NCBI GenBank assembly: GCA_963662175.1
Contig: OY759214.1
Location: 5,828,001-5,892,000 of the forward strand
DNA: 64,000 bases
Direction: 5' to 3'
Source: Aradus depressus
Taxonomy: Eukaryota > Arthropoda > Insecta > Hemiptera > Aradidae
The notes under the pieces were generated by a model. It saw only the letters and a program-made list of their open reading frames with translations. It was not told the DNA's origin and did not search any database. Below are positions 42,061 to 53,800 of this stretch, piece after piece. Position 1 is the first letter of the stretch; each line of letters starts with the position of its first letter. A program made the position numbers and the translations under genes.

Positions 42061-43605
42061 GTTTCCTCAAAGTTAGAGGACAATAACTAGGCAACGGTTG
42101 TATATGTATTTACTTAATTTTCTTCAAAGTTAGAGGACAATAACTAGGCAACGGTTGTATATGTATTTACTTAATTTTCTTCAAAGTTAGAGGACAATAA
42201 CTAGGCAACGGTTGTATATGTATTTACTTAATTTTCTTCAAAGTTAGAGGATAATAACTAGGCAACGGTTGTATATGTATTTACTTGATTTTCTTCAAAG
42301 TTAGAGGATAATAACTAGGCAACGGTTGTATATGTATTTACTTAATTTTCTTCAAAGTTAGAGGATAATAACTAGGCAATGATTGTATATGTATTTACTT
42401 AATTTTCTTCAAAGTTAGAGGATAATAACTAGGCAATGATTGTATATGTATTTACTTAATTTTCTTCAAAGTTAGAGGATAATAACTAGGCAACGGTTGT
42501 ATATGTATTTACTTAATTTTCTTCAAAGTTAGAGGATAATAACTAGGCAATGATTGTATATGTATTTACTTAATTTTCTTCAAAGTTAGAGGATAATAAC
42601 TAGGCAATGATTGTATATGTATTTACTTAATTTTCTTCAAAGTTAGAGGACAATAACTAGGCAACGGTTGTATATGTATTTACTTATTTTTCTTCAAAGT
42701 TAGAGAACAATAACTAGGCAACGGTTGTATATGTATTTACTTAATTTTCTTCAAAGTTAGAGGATAATAACTAGGCAACGGTTGTATATGTATTTACTTA
42801 ATTTTCTTCAAAGTTAGAGGATAATAACTAGGCAACGGTTGTATATGTATTTACTTAATTTTCTTCAAAGTTAGAGGATAATAACTAGGCAATGATTGTA
42901 TATGTATTTACTTAATTTTCTTCAAAGTTAGAGGACAATAACTAGGCAACGGTTGTATATGTATTTACTTAATTTTCTTCAAAGTTAGAGGATAATAACT
43001 AGGCAACGGTTGTATATGTATTTACTTAATTTTCTTCAAAGTTAGAGGACAATAACTAGGCAACGGTTGTATATGTATTTACTTAATTTTCTTCAAAGTT
43101 AGAGGATAATAACTAGGCAACGGTTGTATATGTATTTACTTAATTTTCTTCAAAGTTAGAGGATAATAACTAGGCAATGATTGTATATGTATTTACTTAA
43201 TTTTCTTCAAAGTTAGAGGACAATAACTAGGCAACGGTTGTATATGTATTTACTTAATTTTCTTCAAAGTTAGAGGATAATAACTAGGCAACGGTTGTAT
43301 ATGTATTTACTTAATTTTCTTCAAAGTTAGAGGACAATAACTAGGCAACGGTTGTATATGTATTTACTTAATTTTCTTCAAAGTTAGAGGATAATAACTA
43401 GGCAACGGTTGTATATGTATTTACTTAATTTTCTTCAAAGTTAGAGGACAATAACTAGGCAACGATTGTATATGTATTTACTTCATTAGTTATTAGTTCA
43501 AAGTTAGAGGATAATACCTAGACAACGATTGTATATGTATTTACTTTATTAGTTCAAAGTTAGAGGATAATACCTAGGCAACGATTGTATATGTATTTAC
43601 TTATT
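42061..43605. repeat. 57-bp tandem array, about 27 units
   Basis: TCAAAGTTAG recurs at 42067, 42124, 42181, 42238 and onward every 57 bp. Two linked site variants alternate: GACAATAACT with CAACGGTT, and GATAATAACT with AATGATT. The last three units differ in length and carry ATACCTAG. It lies in the large ZIP11 intron. Confidence 0.96.
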
Positions 43606-44721
43606 TTTCCCTAAATTTAAAATGTTCATATACCAACAAGTGATAGACAGACTTTTAAATCGATTTAGACGATTTTCATTTTACATATTTCGGTCATATT
43701 GTTAGATATTTTTGCACTAACATAATATTTCAGTTTCTAATTGATGGGGCAATTGGTTAGAGGCAGCTTTGAATACTTGAGATATGACAGGCAACTTGAT
43801 GTTGTCTGGAGAAGAAACACACAACACAAACTTACTTTTCCAGTATTCTCTATTCCATAAAAATGGTACACATATACTACCAGTTTCGGTATTACACCAT
43901 TATATATTAGGTATTAAACTGATCTAGTTTAGTAATAAACTAGATCATTTGGCTGAAAGCGAACCTTTCTTATGTATAATGTAAGGTAGGAGGTTGGAAT
44001 TTCAACTTGGAAATCCCAGTGGTTGTATAGTTAGGAATTTGATGGCCTGAAATATTTTCTTCTCTGACTAATAACAGTTGTAAAAAATATAAATTAAAGA
44101 TATTAAATTCAATTCAAAATAATTTTAATGTGACATAAGTGAAACAATGTTTGTACATTTAACCCAATGATTACTGTTGGCATGAGAATATTAATAAAAT
44201 AAAAAATCAGAGGATTAACTAAAGAATATAAATAACAATAAAGATATAAATTGAAATAATAACAAAATAATAAAGAAAAATTAGCAAATAATAATAATAA
44301 TAGATGTATTCTTTTAGTTGAAATTCCAAGTATCTTTCTTACTTCATATATAAGAATATAAGAATGGTTCGCATTCAGCAAACTGACTTATGTTAGTTGA
44401 AAAATAAACCGGACGATGGTGATTTGGTTGAATAAACAATACTTCAATAATAATTTTTTTTTTTTTATGCATTATTAAGCAGAAGATGTTTCTAGTTAAC
44501 TGTATAGCTGTTGGGAATTTCTTTTGGTTTTTCATTCAACATCATCGTACATCGTAAGGGGGGGGGGGGGGGACTTAGCTCAAAAATTCTAATGAAATGA
44601 AAATCTCAAGTGGATAAGGGAAGAAGAGGTTAGAGGGAGAGTGATAACTTAGCTGGGGAAGTACATTACCAGTGTATTTTATTACTGAAATGTGATCAAA
44701 TGTGTTGCTTAATTTTGTTTG
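43606..44721. other. Intron between arrays
   Basis: It contains a dispersed-repeat end at 43850-43915 (TCTATTCCATAAAAATGGTA), A/T microsatellite-like sequence at 44290-44300, and a G run at 44560-44572. No gene. Confidence 0.5.
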
Positions 44722-45337
44722 GGGGATGCCAGCGCCTCTGGATGGATAGGACATAGGACCTCTACCATACATGGTTGCGAATTGAGTAAGGGAGAGAAGG
44801 TGGGGATTATAGTCAGTGAGTCATGTCTTCTAGCAACTAACTATCTTGTAATATCCGCTCCGCCTTCCTTGCTAGAGGGATGCCAGCGCCTCTGGATGGA
44901 TAGGACATAGGACCTCTACCATACATGGTTGCGAATCGAGTGAGGGAGAGATGGTGGGGATTATAGTCAGTGAGTCATGTCTTCTAGCAACTAACTATCT
45001 TGTAATATCCGCTCCACCTTCCTTGCTAGAGGGATGCCAGCGCCTCTGGATGGATAGGACATAGGACCTCTACCATACATGGTTGCGAATCGAGTGAGGG
45101 AGAGATGGTGGGGATTATAGTCAGTGAGTCACGTCTTCTAGCAACTAACTATCTTGTAATATCCGCTCCACCTTCCTTGCTAGAGGGATGCCAGCGCCTC
45201 TGGATGGATAGGACATAGGACCTCTACCATACATGGTTGCGAATTGAGTGAGGGGGAGATGGTGGGGATTATTGTCAGTGAGTCATGTCTTCTAGCAACT
45301 AACTACCTTGTAATATCCGCTCCGCCTTCCTGTCTTC
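44722..45337. repeat. 154-bp tandem array, 4 units
   Basis: GATGCCAGCG occurs at 44725, 44879, 45033 and 45187, exactly 154 bp apart. Units contain CTCTGGATGGATAGGACATA and GTCAGTGAGTCATGTCTTCT. Differences are few, and the last unit ends early before a SINE. Confidence 0.95.
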
Positions 45338-45349
45338 TGTCCAGGAGGG

Positions 45350-45450
45350 ATCACCAATGGGAGAGTGGGTAGCGGCCTTGCCTACCAACCCAAACAGCCT
45401 GGGTTCAAATCATCCTCGCCCACTAATATCAATTTAAACAAAAAAAAAAA
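45350..45450 (+). mobile_element. tRNA-derived SINE, second family
   Basis: A-box-like GGGTAGCGGCCTTGCC and B-box-like GGGTTCAAATCATCC are spaced as in a tRNA, followed shortly by an A11 tail at 45440. It directly follows the 154-bp array. Confidence 0.65.
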
Positions 45451-45639
45451 TCCATTGAATCACTGAAATAAACTAAGTTTTCACTCTCCCTCTAGACCCC
45501 TTTACTCGTCAGCTGATTTGACTGAAAATTAATAAGTGTTTTGCTCTGGTACTTGTTCAGTCCACTTGTAAACGTTCTTGTCTTTGTTAGTTATTAAAGT
45601 ATAAAAGGGATTCACTCTCAACAAACTGATTAAGTTTAT

Positions 45640-45735
45640 ATCTAAACCTGACGTTGATGTAATGCCGAGAACGGTAGTATATATATATATATATATATAT
45701 ATAAATTTTTTTTTTGGAATAAACAATATTTCAAA
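45640..45735 (+). repeat. Dispersed repeat end with (TA)n expansion
   Basis: Forward copy: CTGACGTTGATGTAATGCCG then GAGAACGGTAGTATA running into a (TA)12-like microsatellite at 45677-45702, then TTTTTGGAATAAACAATATT. Confidence 0.6.
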
Positions 45736-46229
45736 ACATTGAAAATCAATAGCTATCTTATTCTGGGAGGTGTGAATCCATATGCAAAATGTCGCGTCGA
45801 TAAATTCATTTTATTACGGGAGAATTTTTCTTTTCCTTTTTGGGTTCAGGGTTCAAACAATATACAATTTCGAGGTAACGCAACATTATATTTTTGATTA
45901 CATAACTGCTCCTATACTTCGTACTGCTGGGGAAATAAAGAAGCTATTATTTTATTTATATTGTGTGGTTTTTAAATTTCCTTTTTAATTTTATTAATAA
46001 TTTTTTGTTTTATTTCAGGTGAGTGTTGCTGTTTCCTTCGTCGAAGAGTTATGTGAGTAAATACGCAAATTTATATCAAACTAGTAGGTTATCATGCGTT
46101 GCTCGGGAGAAAATTTTCGGCTTATTACTTACAATTAGTTTTTTTTACCAAAAAGGTATACAGAACCTATACAGATAAGACTCACTTATCCGGAGCAGAT
46201 GCCACTTTCTCTGGTCATCCGAAGGAAAA

Positions 46230-47720
46230 TATTCTACATTTTTCGAGAAAAAAAAAAAATAAACCTTAGAATTGTTCCGTGCAAAGTGTGATGATGAGCA
46301 GTGGCACGCAACCCGCACACATTATATGCTAAGCCCATCGTTAACGTTCTTAGGCTGTATTGAACTTCCAAAAAAAATAATAAATAATAATAATAAAAAC
46401 GAAAAAAAAAAAAAAAAAAAACCAATCGAACCTTGTTAATGATGGCGCAAGGGCCCTAGCACCCCCGTCTTGAAACGGGTCAAAATAAAAAAGTTTTTTT
46501 TTTATGGTTATTAAAAACGTGGTGGAAATTGGTTGTTGGTTGTTATTGAAAACCGTAAACCATAATGGAGGCTTAGGCTGGGGCATTAATGCTAATTGGA
46601 AAGGGCTGAAGCGGCTTTAACAAAGTTTGTGGGGGGGGGGGGGGGCTCCACGAAGTGCCTCCAAGATGCACATTTAAGTGCATTTCTACGAAAATCAGCT
46701 TATGCCTTCGGTTTTTTAGACCAACAGATACTATCACAAATGTGATTCAGATTGTTTATTTGCCTCAATTCTTTAGCTAAAAATATTTAAATCATGTTTC
46801 TTGAATTATTATAGACGTCTATGCTATGATCTAATAAGAAAATGTTGTAAGTTAGAACTTGTAACCAATAATGAGTTACTTTCAATACAGAGAGTGTTGA
46901 ATTGAATTCTAATAGGTACCGAATGAAAAATCGGACGTGACCATGAGGCAAATAAGTAGCTTCAAATGTTATAAGTAGATTCAGAAATCCATAAGTTACA
47001 TCCATAGGTTTGTGGCCGAAGAGAAAGAGAGCTTTACCACGATAACTCATTGGAAAAACATTTTGTTTGGAAATATTATTTGTGGGATCGAAAGTTCCTG
47101 TGAAAGACAGATACTGACTTTCAGCCAAATGAGGGGGGAGGAGTAGAAGGAGGGAGAGGCTTGCATCATAGTTTGTGCATTGTCGGTGGTTCACCGTCCA
47201 CTTTTTTCATGTTGAGAAACACCCATTTACCTCCACGTCCCTGGATATGTGGGAGAGGTCGACAGCGCATAATCACAACGCATTACTTCCATAGGCTGCG
47301 TATTAAAACAAATCAAATAAAATAAATTCTAATATCTTCATAATTCAGCAAGAAAGTAACACCTTTGAGAAACTTTATTTAAAATTAATCCACTTTTCGG
47401 CTTTAAAAAAAAAATAAATTATAATAATTTTACATTTAGCTCGCGGGTCTTATCTTAGGTTGCGGTCTGAGGAACGGTCGCCTCTTTTCTTCTCTACACT
47501 AAGGGAAGAGACCGAATTTATGGAGACGGGTTGTGTAATTTTCATCGGAGAGGTGGCTTAGTCAGAGACCAGGATTCACGGAGTGACACCTCCTGTGAAG
47601 ATCTGGCAGTCAGGAGTTGGGGGGGGCGAGTGATGTTGAACATGTATGTCTGCTTCGTTAACAAACAGTTCGGTAGGAATTTCATTTTCCTGAATCCAAT
47701 AAAGAAAAAAAAGGTTTGTT
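46230..47720. other. ZIP11 intron, low complexity, no gene recognised
   Basis: It holds A runs (46247, 46404-46420), a G run (46629-46644), and a 405-bp open frame at 46787-47194 on the minus strand that has no family motif and overlaps a dispersed repeat module. No supported gene. Confidence 0.45.
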
Positions 47721-47997
47721 AAATCACCTCAAAAAGAGAAAAATGGATGTTTAGCAAACTTGCAGTGGGCTTACACTTGAACCACATTAGAATTTAGGCG
47801 AGACGTATGTATGGGTCACAAGGGAGAGGAAAACACAAATTCTCCATAAATCGCTTACTTTTTGTCTTGTTTGCGCTGGGTATCAAATAAGAGCAAGAAA
47901 GTCGTTGTGCAAAAATTAAACTCATTTTGCTACGTATTATTTTACTAACTGCTCTTCTCGAATTTTCCCTTTTAGTATTCTTCTATCGACAAAAAAA

Positions 47998-48534
47998 CAT
48001 TGAAAACGTAAGTGTTTAAGCCATGTACTGGAATTTGTGACTTGCGTCCTATAATATTTTTACAATGAAAGACAATAATAAAATATAAACTTAAATATAG
48101 GCTACTAGGAAAATGTTTGTTTATAAGACCTCCAGAATTGAGCTTTTTATAAGATTTATTGTATCATAATACATAGATATAATATTATAGGTATTAAATA
48201 GTTTTTATACTTATTTTAATAAATATAAACGTTTTTTTTTAAATATTGTCCACTCCACAAAAAAAAATTATGCATTTGTTTTCTATGTAATACATAATAT
48301 ACAAAATTTTAAATTTTTTTATAAAATAGACAATATTTCAAAAAGAAGTTTGTATTTATTAAAAATAAGTATAAGAGCTAGTTATTATCTATAACATTGT
48401 ATCTATGTATTATATACAATAAATTTTAGTAAATTTTTCTAGTAGTTAAATTTTATTATTGTCTTCCATTATAAAAATATTATAGGACACAAGTCACAAA
48501 TTCCAGTACATGGCTTAAATGTTTTCAATTTTTA
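47998..48534. repeat. 534-bp imperfect palindrome (foldback element)
   Basis: The left arm (47998 to about 48285) and right arm (about 48305 to 48534) are inverted complements with indels. The outer arms share AAGCCATGTACTGGAATTTG, CCTATAATATTTTTA and GACAATAATAAAAT in mirrored order. Near the centre both carry the AATATTGTC dispersed end. No coding content. Confidence 0.88.
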
Positions 48535-48779
48535 TTGTGTGTATGTTTTATTAGTAGTTTTCAAAACTTGTAATTAATAAATCTATAACTGAAGGTAAGA
48601 GGATTGATACATAATGATGGATGGATTGATCCCTTTCCGTTTTTCCATCATATATTACGATGCATGTCCCAGAGCTTCTAGTCACGTGCGATGTATTTCA
48701 TCCCCTTTCATCAAGTTTTTGGTGCATAAATAAAAAGTATGTTTGACATTTACTTTTATAATTTTTGAACGATTTCGCC

Positions 48780-49520
48780 CTCGGCTCAAGCATTGGATAC
48801 GGAATGAAAGGCGAAAGCAAAACACTAGAGACGAGTTGGTGGCTGGTGAGAGGAGGCATGCAGACTGCACAGTCAAGGGTTGTGGTAGGAGGCAGATCTT
48901 GGGAAGCTCTGGGTTATCGAAAAAAAAAACAAGAGAGGAGAGGTTGCGTCAATCCATCTGCTTGAGGCTGCCGGCACTCCTTTCCTATCAAGTGCTGGAC
49001 CTCCTATGACCATCACACTTTTTCACATTTAAAAAAAGAAAAATCGCGGTCGGATATGGCTGGCCCCCTCCGGCCTATAGCTGGCCCTGCTATTAGTGTT
49101 GGCTGGAGCTGTAGTCTGCTGGAATGTGGCTGGAGACTGGAGGCTGGCTGGGACTCACACACTACATTACACTAGGCGCCCCCTCTCCCCCTTCCTCCTC
49201 GTTAACATTCCTTCTCCTCCCATTCTTGTTTAGACCTCTCTTTAGCGCCTTCCCGACAACTATAAGGCGCCTCACCTCCCCCAACTCTTTTTTTTTCATG
49301 ATTTTATCCCTTCTCGTTCTTCCTGTGTGTCTTGGTGTGCGTCGTGTTCCTCATATGTTCCCTCTGGGCTCTTTTACCCACTTGTTCTTTTCCCTGTCTT
49401 TTATTATGCCGCGCTCTTCTTTCATTTATCATATATATATACATAGTTTTTTAAGAAGGACTCTCTGTCTCCTCTTTTTCTCTTCTGCTTCCATGCTTGT
49501 GCTACTCATGTACAGGATTT
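48780..49520. other. GC- and pyrimidine-rich island in the intron
   Basis: Unlike its AT-rich surroundings, this stretch is rich in GGCTGG (49055-49150) and then in CTTCC/CCTCC tracts. The longest open frame in the window (49124-49768, plus, 214 codons) starts here, but its Leu/Phe/Ser-rich product follows from the pyrimidine bias and its end lies in a dispersed repeat. Function unknown. Confidence 0.4.
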
Positions 49521-50295
49521 TCTTATCCTATTCAGCTTTTAACAGATTCTTAACAACTTCATCTAAACATTCTCAGCCAGTACAACATACAAAAACAATC
49601 AGGCGAAATTCTAAGATGAATTTAGAAGTTTTTCTTGAATTCTATGACAAAAAAAGTATGTGCATCACTTGCCCAGCAGACGTTTTTGAGTTAAACACCT
49701 CTCCTCCCCATCTTGTGGTCGATTTGGCTGATAATCAGTTGTCGTCCATAAGGAATATAAAATTCTGAATTCACTTATAAAATTTCAGTGGTGTGAACCT
49801 CTGTTGGTCAGGCAACTTTTCTAGCAACACTGTGAAGCTGGTTGCTAATGTGTTGTAGCGAGTTCAGTTTTGAAGTTATAAGGATGGCAATGTTGCGCGT
49901 TGTTTAGCACCCATCTGGACAAACATTTTGAAAAAAAAAAAAATTGTTGAAAATTAAATCTTTGGCGAATTTTTAGTTTTCAGCATCCATTATCAAGTTA
50001 AGATTGCACCTATAACATTTTGATTTGTTACAGCTTATGTGTCTTAGAAGCGTCTCTTGATTTTTTTATGAGATTTTTAGTATACATGTAATTTAAAGAA
50101 ATCAAAATTTTAAAAATATTCTCAAAAACGGCTCAGAAAATTTTCAAAGGAATTTCTTCGTTTTTTAATATTTTCAAGAGGAAGGTGTTTTGTACATTCC
50201 CACCAATTTAGGTTAAAATCAATTCTGTGGTTTGTACGAAAAATAAATAAATGTAGACTTGAAAAACACATGGCAACATTACCAACAGACGTCTT

Positions 50296-50301
50296 TTATT
50301 G

Positions 50302-50359
<58 letters not shown>

Positions 50360-50563
50360 GCCTTATGATCGGTGCATATTAGCCATGTCAATGTGTTTAT
50401 ATATAGTTATTTACGACATCCATGGCCCCGGGAGGGAGTTCTATCTACGAAATAAAACTCACTCCCGGACGGGATTCGAACCCGCAAACCATGGTGAGAC
50501 CATGCGACCAAAGCCCTACGCTCTAGCCCGCACGGCCACCATGGCCCCCCATTATTGTTACTT
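50296..50563 (-). mobile_element. tRNA-derived SINE with poly-A tail and perfect 12-bp target duplication
   Basis: TTATTGTTACTT occurs at 50296-50307 and again at 50552-50563. Between them, on the minus strand, a tRNA-like head has A-box GGCCGTGCGGGCTAGAGCG and B-box GGTTCGAATCCCG, then a body of about 100 bp and a poly-A of about 50 nt (seen as the T run 50308-50358). The intact duplication and long tail suggest a recent insertion. Confidence 0.92.
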
Positions 50564-50889
50564 AAACTTATGTTTTTTAAAAGCCTCGTTCTATACATTA
50601 CGAAACTCATTTAATCTAACTAGGGCTCCGAGATTACAGTTGCGCCTACAAATGCCTACAACATTTCAGTTCAATGAAGTGTTTTTGTTTTTTTTATATC
50701 AGGTTTGTTCTTAATCTGTAGATTACTGTTTAATAAAATATATATTTGTTTCTAAAAAAATATAAATCTTTCTTTGCTCGGTTCTCTCTGTCATAAAAGG
50801 TTAAGAACACCTGACCTATAGAAAGACTGACTAACATCTGAAAGGCTGACAGCACGTTGATATGGCTCCTAGTTTAACTGAGGAAACAA

Positions 50890-53800
50890 TAGAAAAGTTA
50901 GTTTGAGTTGAATGACCTGCCAGAAAACCTAGCAACATAACTGTCACCTCTGTCAGGTGAGAGCTGTCTAGTTCCAACATTCTTGTTGCCAACATAGTCT
51001 AACTAGGCACATTTCGGTCAGCATTGTTCTCAAATCTGTTGCCTAAGGAAGGATAGAAAAGTTAGTAGTTTTGTTCTGAGCTAGAGTTGAATGACCTGCC
51101 AGAAAACCTAGCCAACATGACTTTCACCTCTGTCAGGTGAGAGCTGTCTAGTTCCAACATTCTTGTTGCCAACATAGTCTAACTAGGCACATTTCGGTCA
51201 GCATTGTTATCAACTCTGTTGCCTACAGAAGGATAGAAAAGTTAGTAGTTTTGTTCTGAGCTAGAGTTGAATGACCTGCCAGAAAACCTAGCAACATAAC
51301 TGTCACCTCTGTCAGGTGAGAGCTGTCTAGTTCCAACATTCTTGTTGCCAACATAGTCTAATTAGGCACATTTCGGTCAGCATTGTTCTCAACTCTGTTG
51401 CCTACAGAAGGATAGAAAAGTTAGTAGTTTTGTTCTGAGCTAGAGTTGAATGACCTGCCAGAAAACCTAGCAACATAACTGTCACCTCTGTCAGGTGAGA
51501 GCTGTCTAGTTCCAACATTCTTGTTGCCAACATAGTCTAACTAGGCACATTTCGGTCAGCATTGTTCTCAACTCTGTTGCCTACAGAAGGATAGAAAAGT
51601 TAGTAGTTTTGTTCTGAGCTAGAGTTGAATGACCTGCCAGAAAACCTAGCAACATAACTGTCACCTCTGTCAGGTGAGAGCTGTCTAGTTCCAACATTCT
51701 TGTTGCCAACATAATCTAACTAGGCACATTTCGGTAAGCATTGTTCTCAACTCTGTTGCCTACAGAAGGATAGAAAAGTTAGTAGTTTTGTTCTGAGCTA
51801 GAGTTGAATGACCTGCCAGAAACCTAGCCAACATGACTTTCACCTCTGTCAGGTGAGAGCTGTCTAGTTCCAACATTCTTGTTGCCAACTTAGTCTAACC
51901 AGGCACATTTTGGTCAGCATTGTTCTCAACTCTGTTGCCTAAGAAAGGATAGAAAAGTTAGTAGTTTTGTTCTGAGCTAGAGTTGAATGACCTGCCAGAA
52001 AACCTAGCCAACATGACTTTCACCTCTGTCAGGTGAGAGCTGTCTAGTTCCAACATTCTTGTTGCCAACATAGTCTAATTAGGCACATTTCGGTCAGCAT
52101 TGTTCTCAACTCTGTTGCCTACAGAAGGATAGAAAAGTTAGTAGTTTTGTTCTGAGCTAGAGTTGAATGACCTGCCAGAAAACCTAGCAACATAACTGTC
52201 ACCTCTGTCAGGTGAGAGCTGTCTAGTTCCAACATTCTTGTTGCCAACATAGTCTAACTAGGCACATTTCGGTCAGCATTGTTCTCAACTCTGTTGCCTA
52301 CAGAAGGATAGAAAAGTTAGTAGTTTTGTTCTGAGCTAGAGTTGAATGACCTGCCAGAAAACCTAGCAACATAACTGTCACCTCTGTCAGGTGAGAGCTG
52401 TCTAGTTCCAACATTCTTGTTGCCAACATAGTCTAACTAGGCACATTTCGGCCAGCATTGTTCTCAACTGTGTTGCCTAAGGAAGGATAGAAAAGTTAGT
52501 AGTTTTGTTCTGAGCTAGAGTTGAATGACCTGCCAGAAACCTAGCCAACATGACTTTCACCTCTGTCAGGTGAGAGCTGTCTAGTTCCAACATTCTTGTT
52601 GCCAACTTAGTCTAACCAGGCACATTTTGGTCAGCATTGTTCTCAACTCTGTTGCCTAAGAAAGGATAGAAAAGTTAGTAGTTTTGTTCTGAGCTAGAGT
52701 TGAATGACCTGCCAGAAACCTAGCCAACATGACTTTCACCTCTGTCAGGTGAGAGCTGTCTAGTTCCAACATTCTTGTTGCCAACATAGTCTAACTAGGC
52801 ACATTTCGGCCAGCATTGTTCTCAACTGTGTTGCCTAAGGAAGGATAGAAAAGTTAGTAGTTTTGTTCTGAGCTAGAGTTGAATGACCTGCCAGAAAACC
52901 TAGCAACATAACTGTCACCTCTGTCAGGTGAGAGCTGTCTAGTTCCAACATTCTTGTTGCCAACATAGTCTAACTAGGCACATTTCGGTCAGCATTGTTC
53001 TCAACTCTGTTGCCTACAGAAGGATAGAAAAGTTAGTAGTTTTGTTCTGAGGTAGAGTTGAATGACCTGCCAGAAAACCTAGCAACATAACTGTCACCTC
53101 TGTCAGGTGAGAGCTGTCTAGTTCCAACATTCTTGTTGCCAACATAGTCTAACTAGGCACATTTCGGCCAGCATTGTTCTCAACTCTGTTGCCTAAGGAA
53201 GGATAGAAAAGTTAGTAGTTTTGTTCTGAGCTAGAGTTGAATGACCTGCCAGAAAACCTAGCCAACATGACTTTCACCTCTGTCAGGTGAGAGCTGTCTA
53301 GTTCCAACATTCTTGTTGCCAACATAGTCTAACTAGGCACATTTCGGTAAGCATTGTTCTCAACTCTGTTGCCTACAGAAGGATAGAAAAGTTAGTAGTT
53401 TTGTTCTGAGCTAGAGTTGAATGACCTGCCAGAAACCTAGCCAACATGACTTTCACCTCTGTCAGGTGAGAGCTGTCTAGTTCCAACATTCTTGTTGCCA
53501 ACTTAGTCTAACCAGGCACATTTTGGTCAGCATTGTTCTCAACTCTGTTGCCTAAGAAAGGATAGAAAAGTTAGTAGTTTTGTTCTGAGCTAGAGTTGAA
53601 TGACCTGCCAGAAACCTAGCCAACATGACTTTCACCTCTGTCAGGTGAGAGCTGTCTAGTTCCAACATTCTTGTTGCCAACATAGTCTAACTAGGCACAT
53701 TTCGGCCAGCATTGTTCTCAACTGTGTTGCCTAAGGAAGGATAGAAAAGTTAGTAGTTTTGTTCTGAGCTAGAGTTGAATGACCTGCCAGAAAACCTAGC

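Noticed and set aside
44109..44381. 90-codon Leu/Tyr-rich minus-strand frame
   Set aside because: Composition reflects A/T-rich simple sequence; no motif.
45677..45702. (TA)n run as a functional site
   Set aside because: Simple microsatellite expansion within a dispersed repeat end.
46787..47194. 135-codon open frame, minus strand
   Set aside because: No recognisable domain. Part of it overlaps a dispersed repeat module (the phrase read as HLAESQYLSFTGTF), so a repeat explains it better.
47530..47640. Possible tRNA or SINE head (GAGAGGTGGCTTAGTCAGAG)
   Set aside because: A-box-like start but no B box or cloverleaf could be formed.
49124..49768. 214-codon open frame, plus strand, as a membrane protein gene
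   Set aside because: Leu/Phe/Ser-rich product follows from CT-rich DNA, no family motif, and its 3' end runs into a dispersed repeat module.
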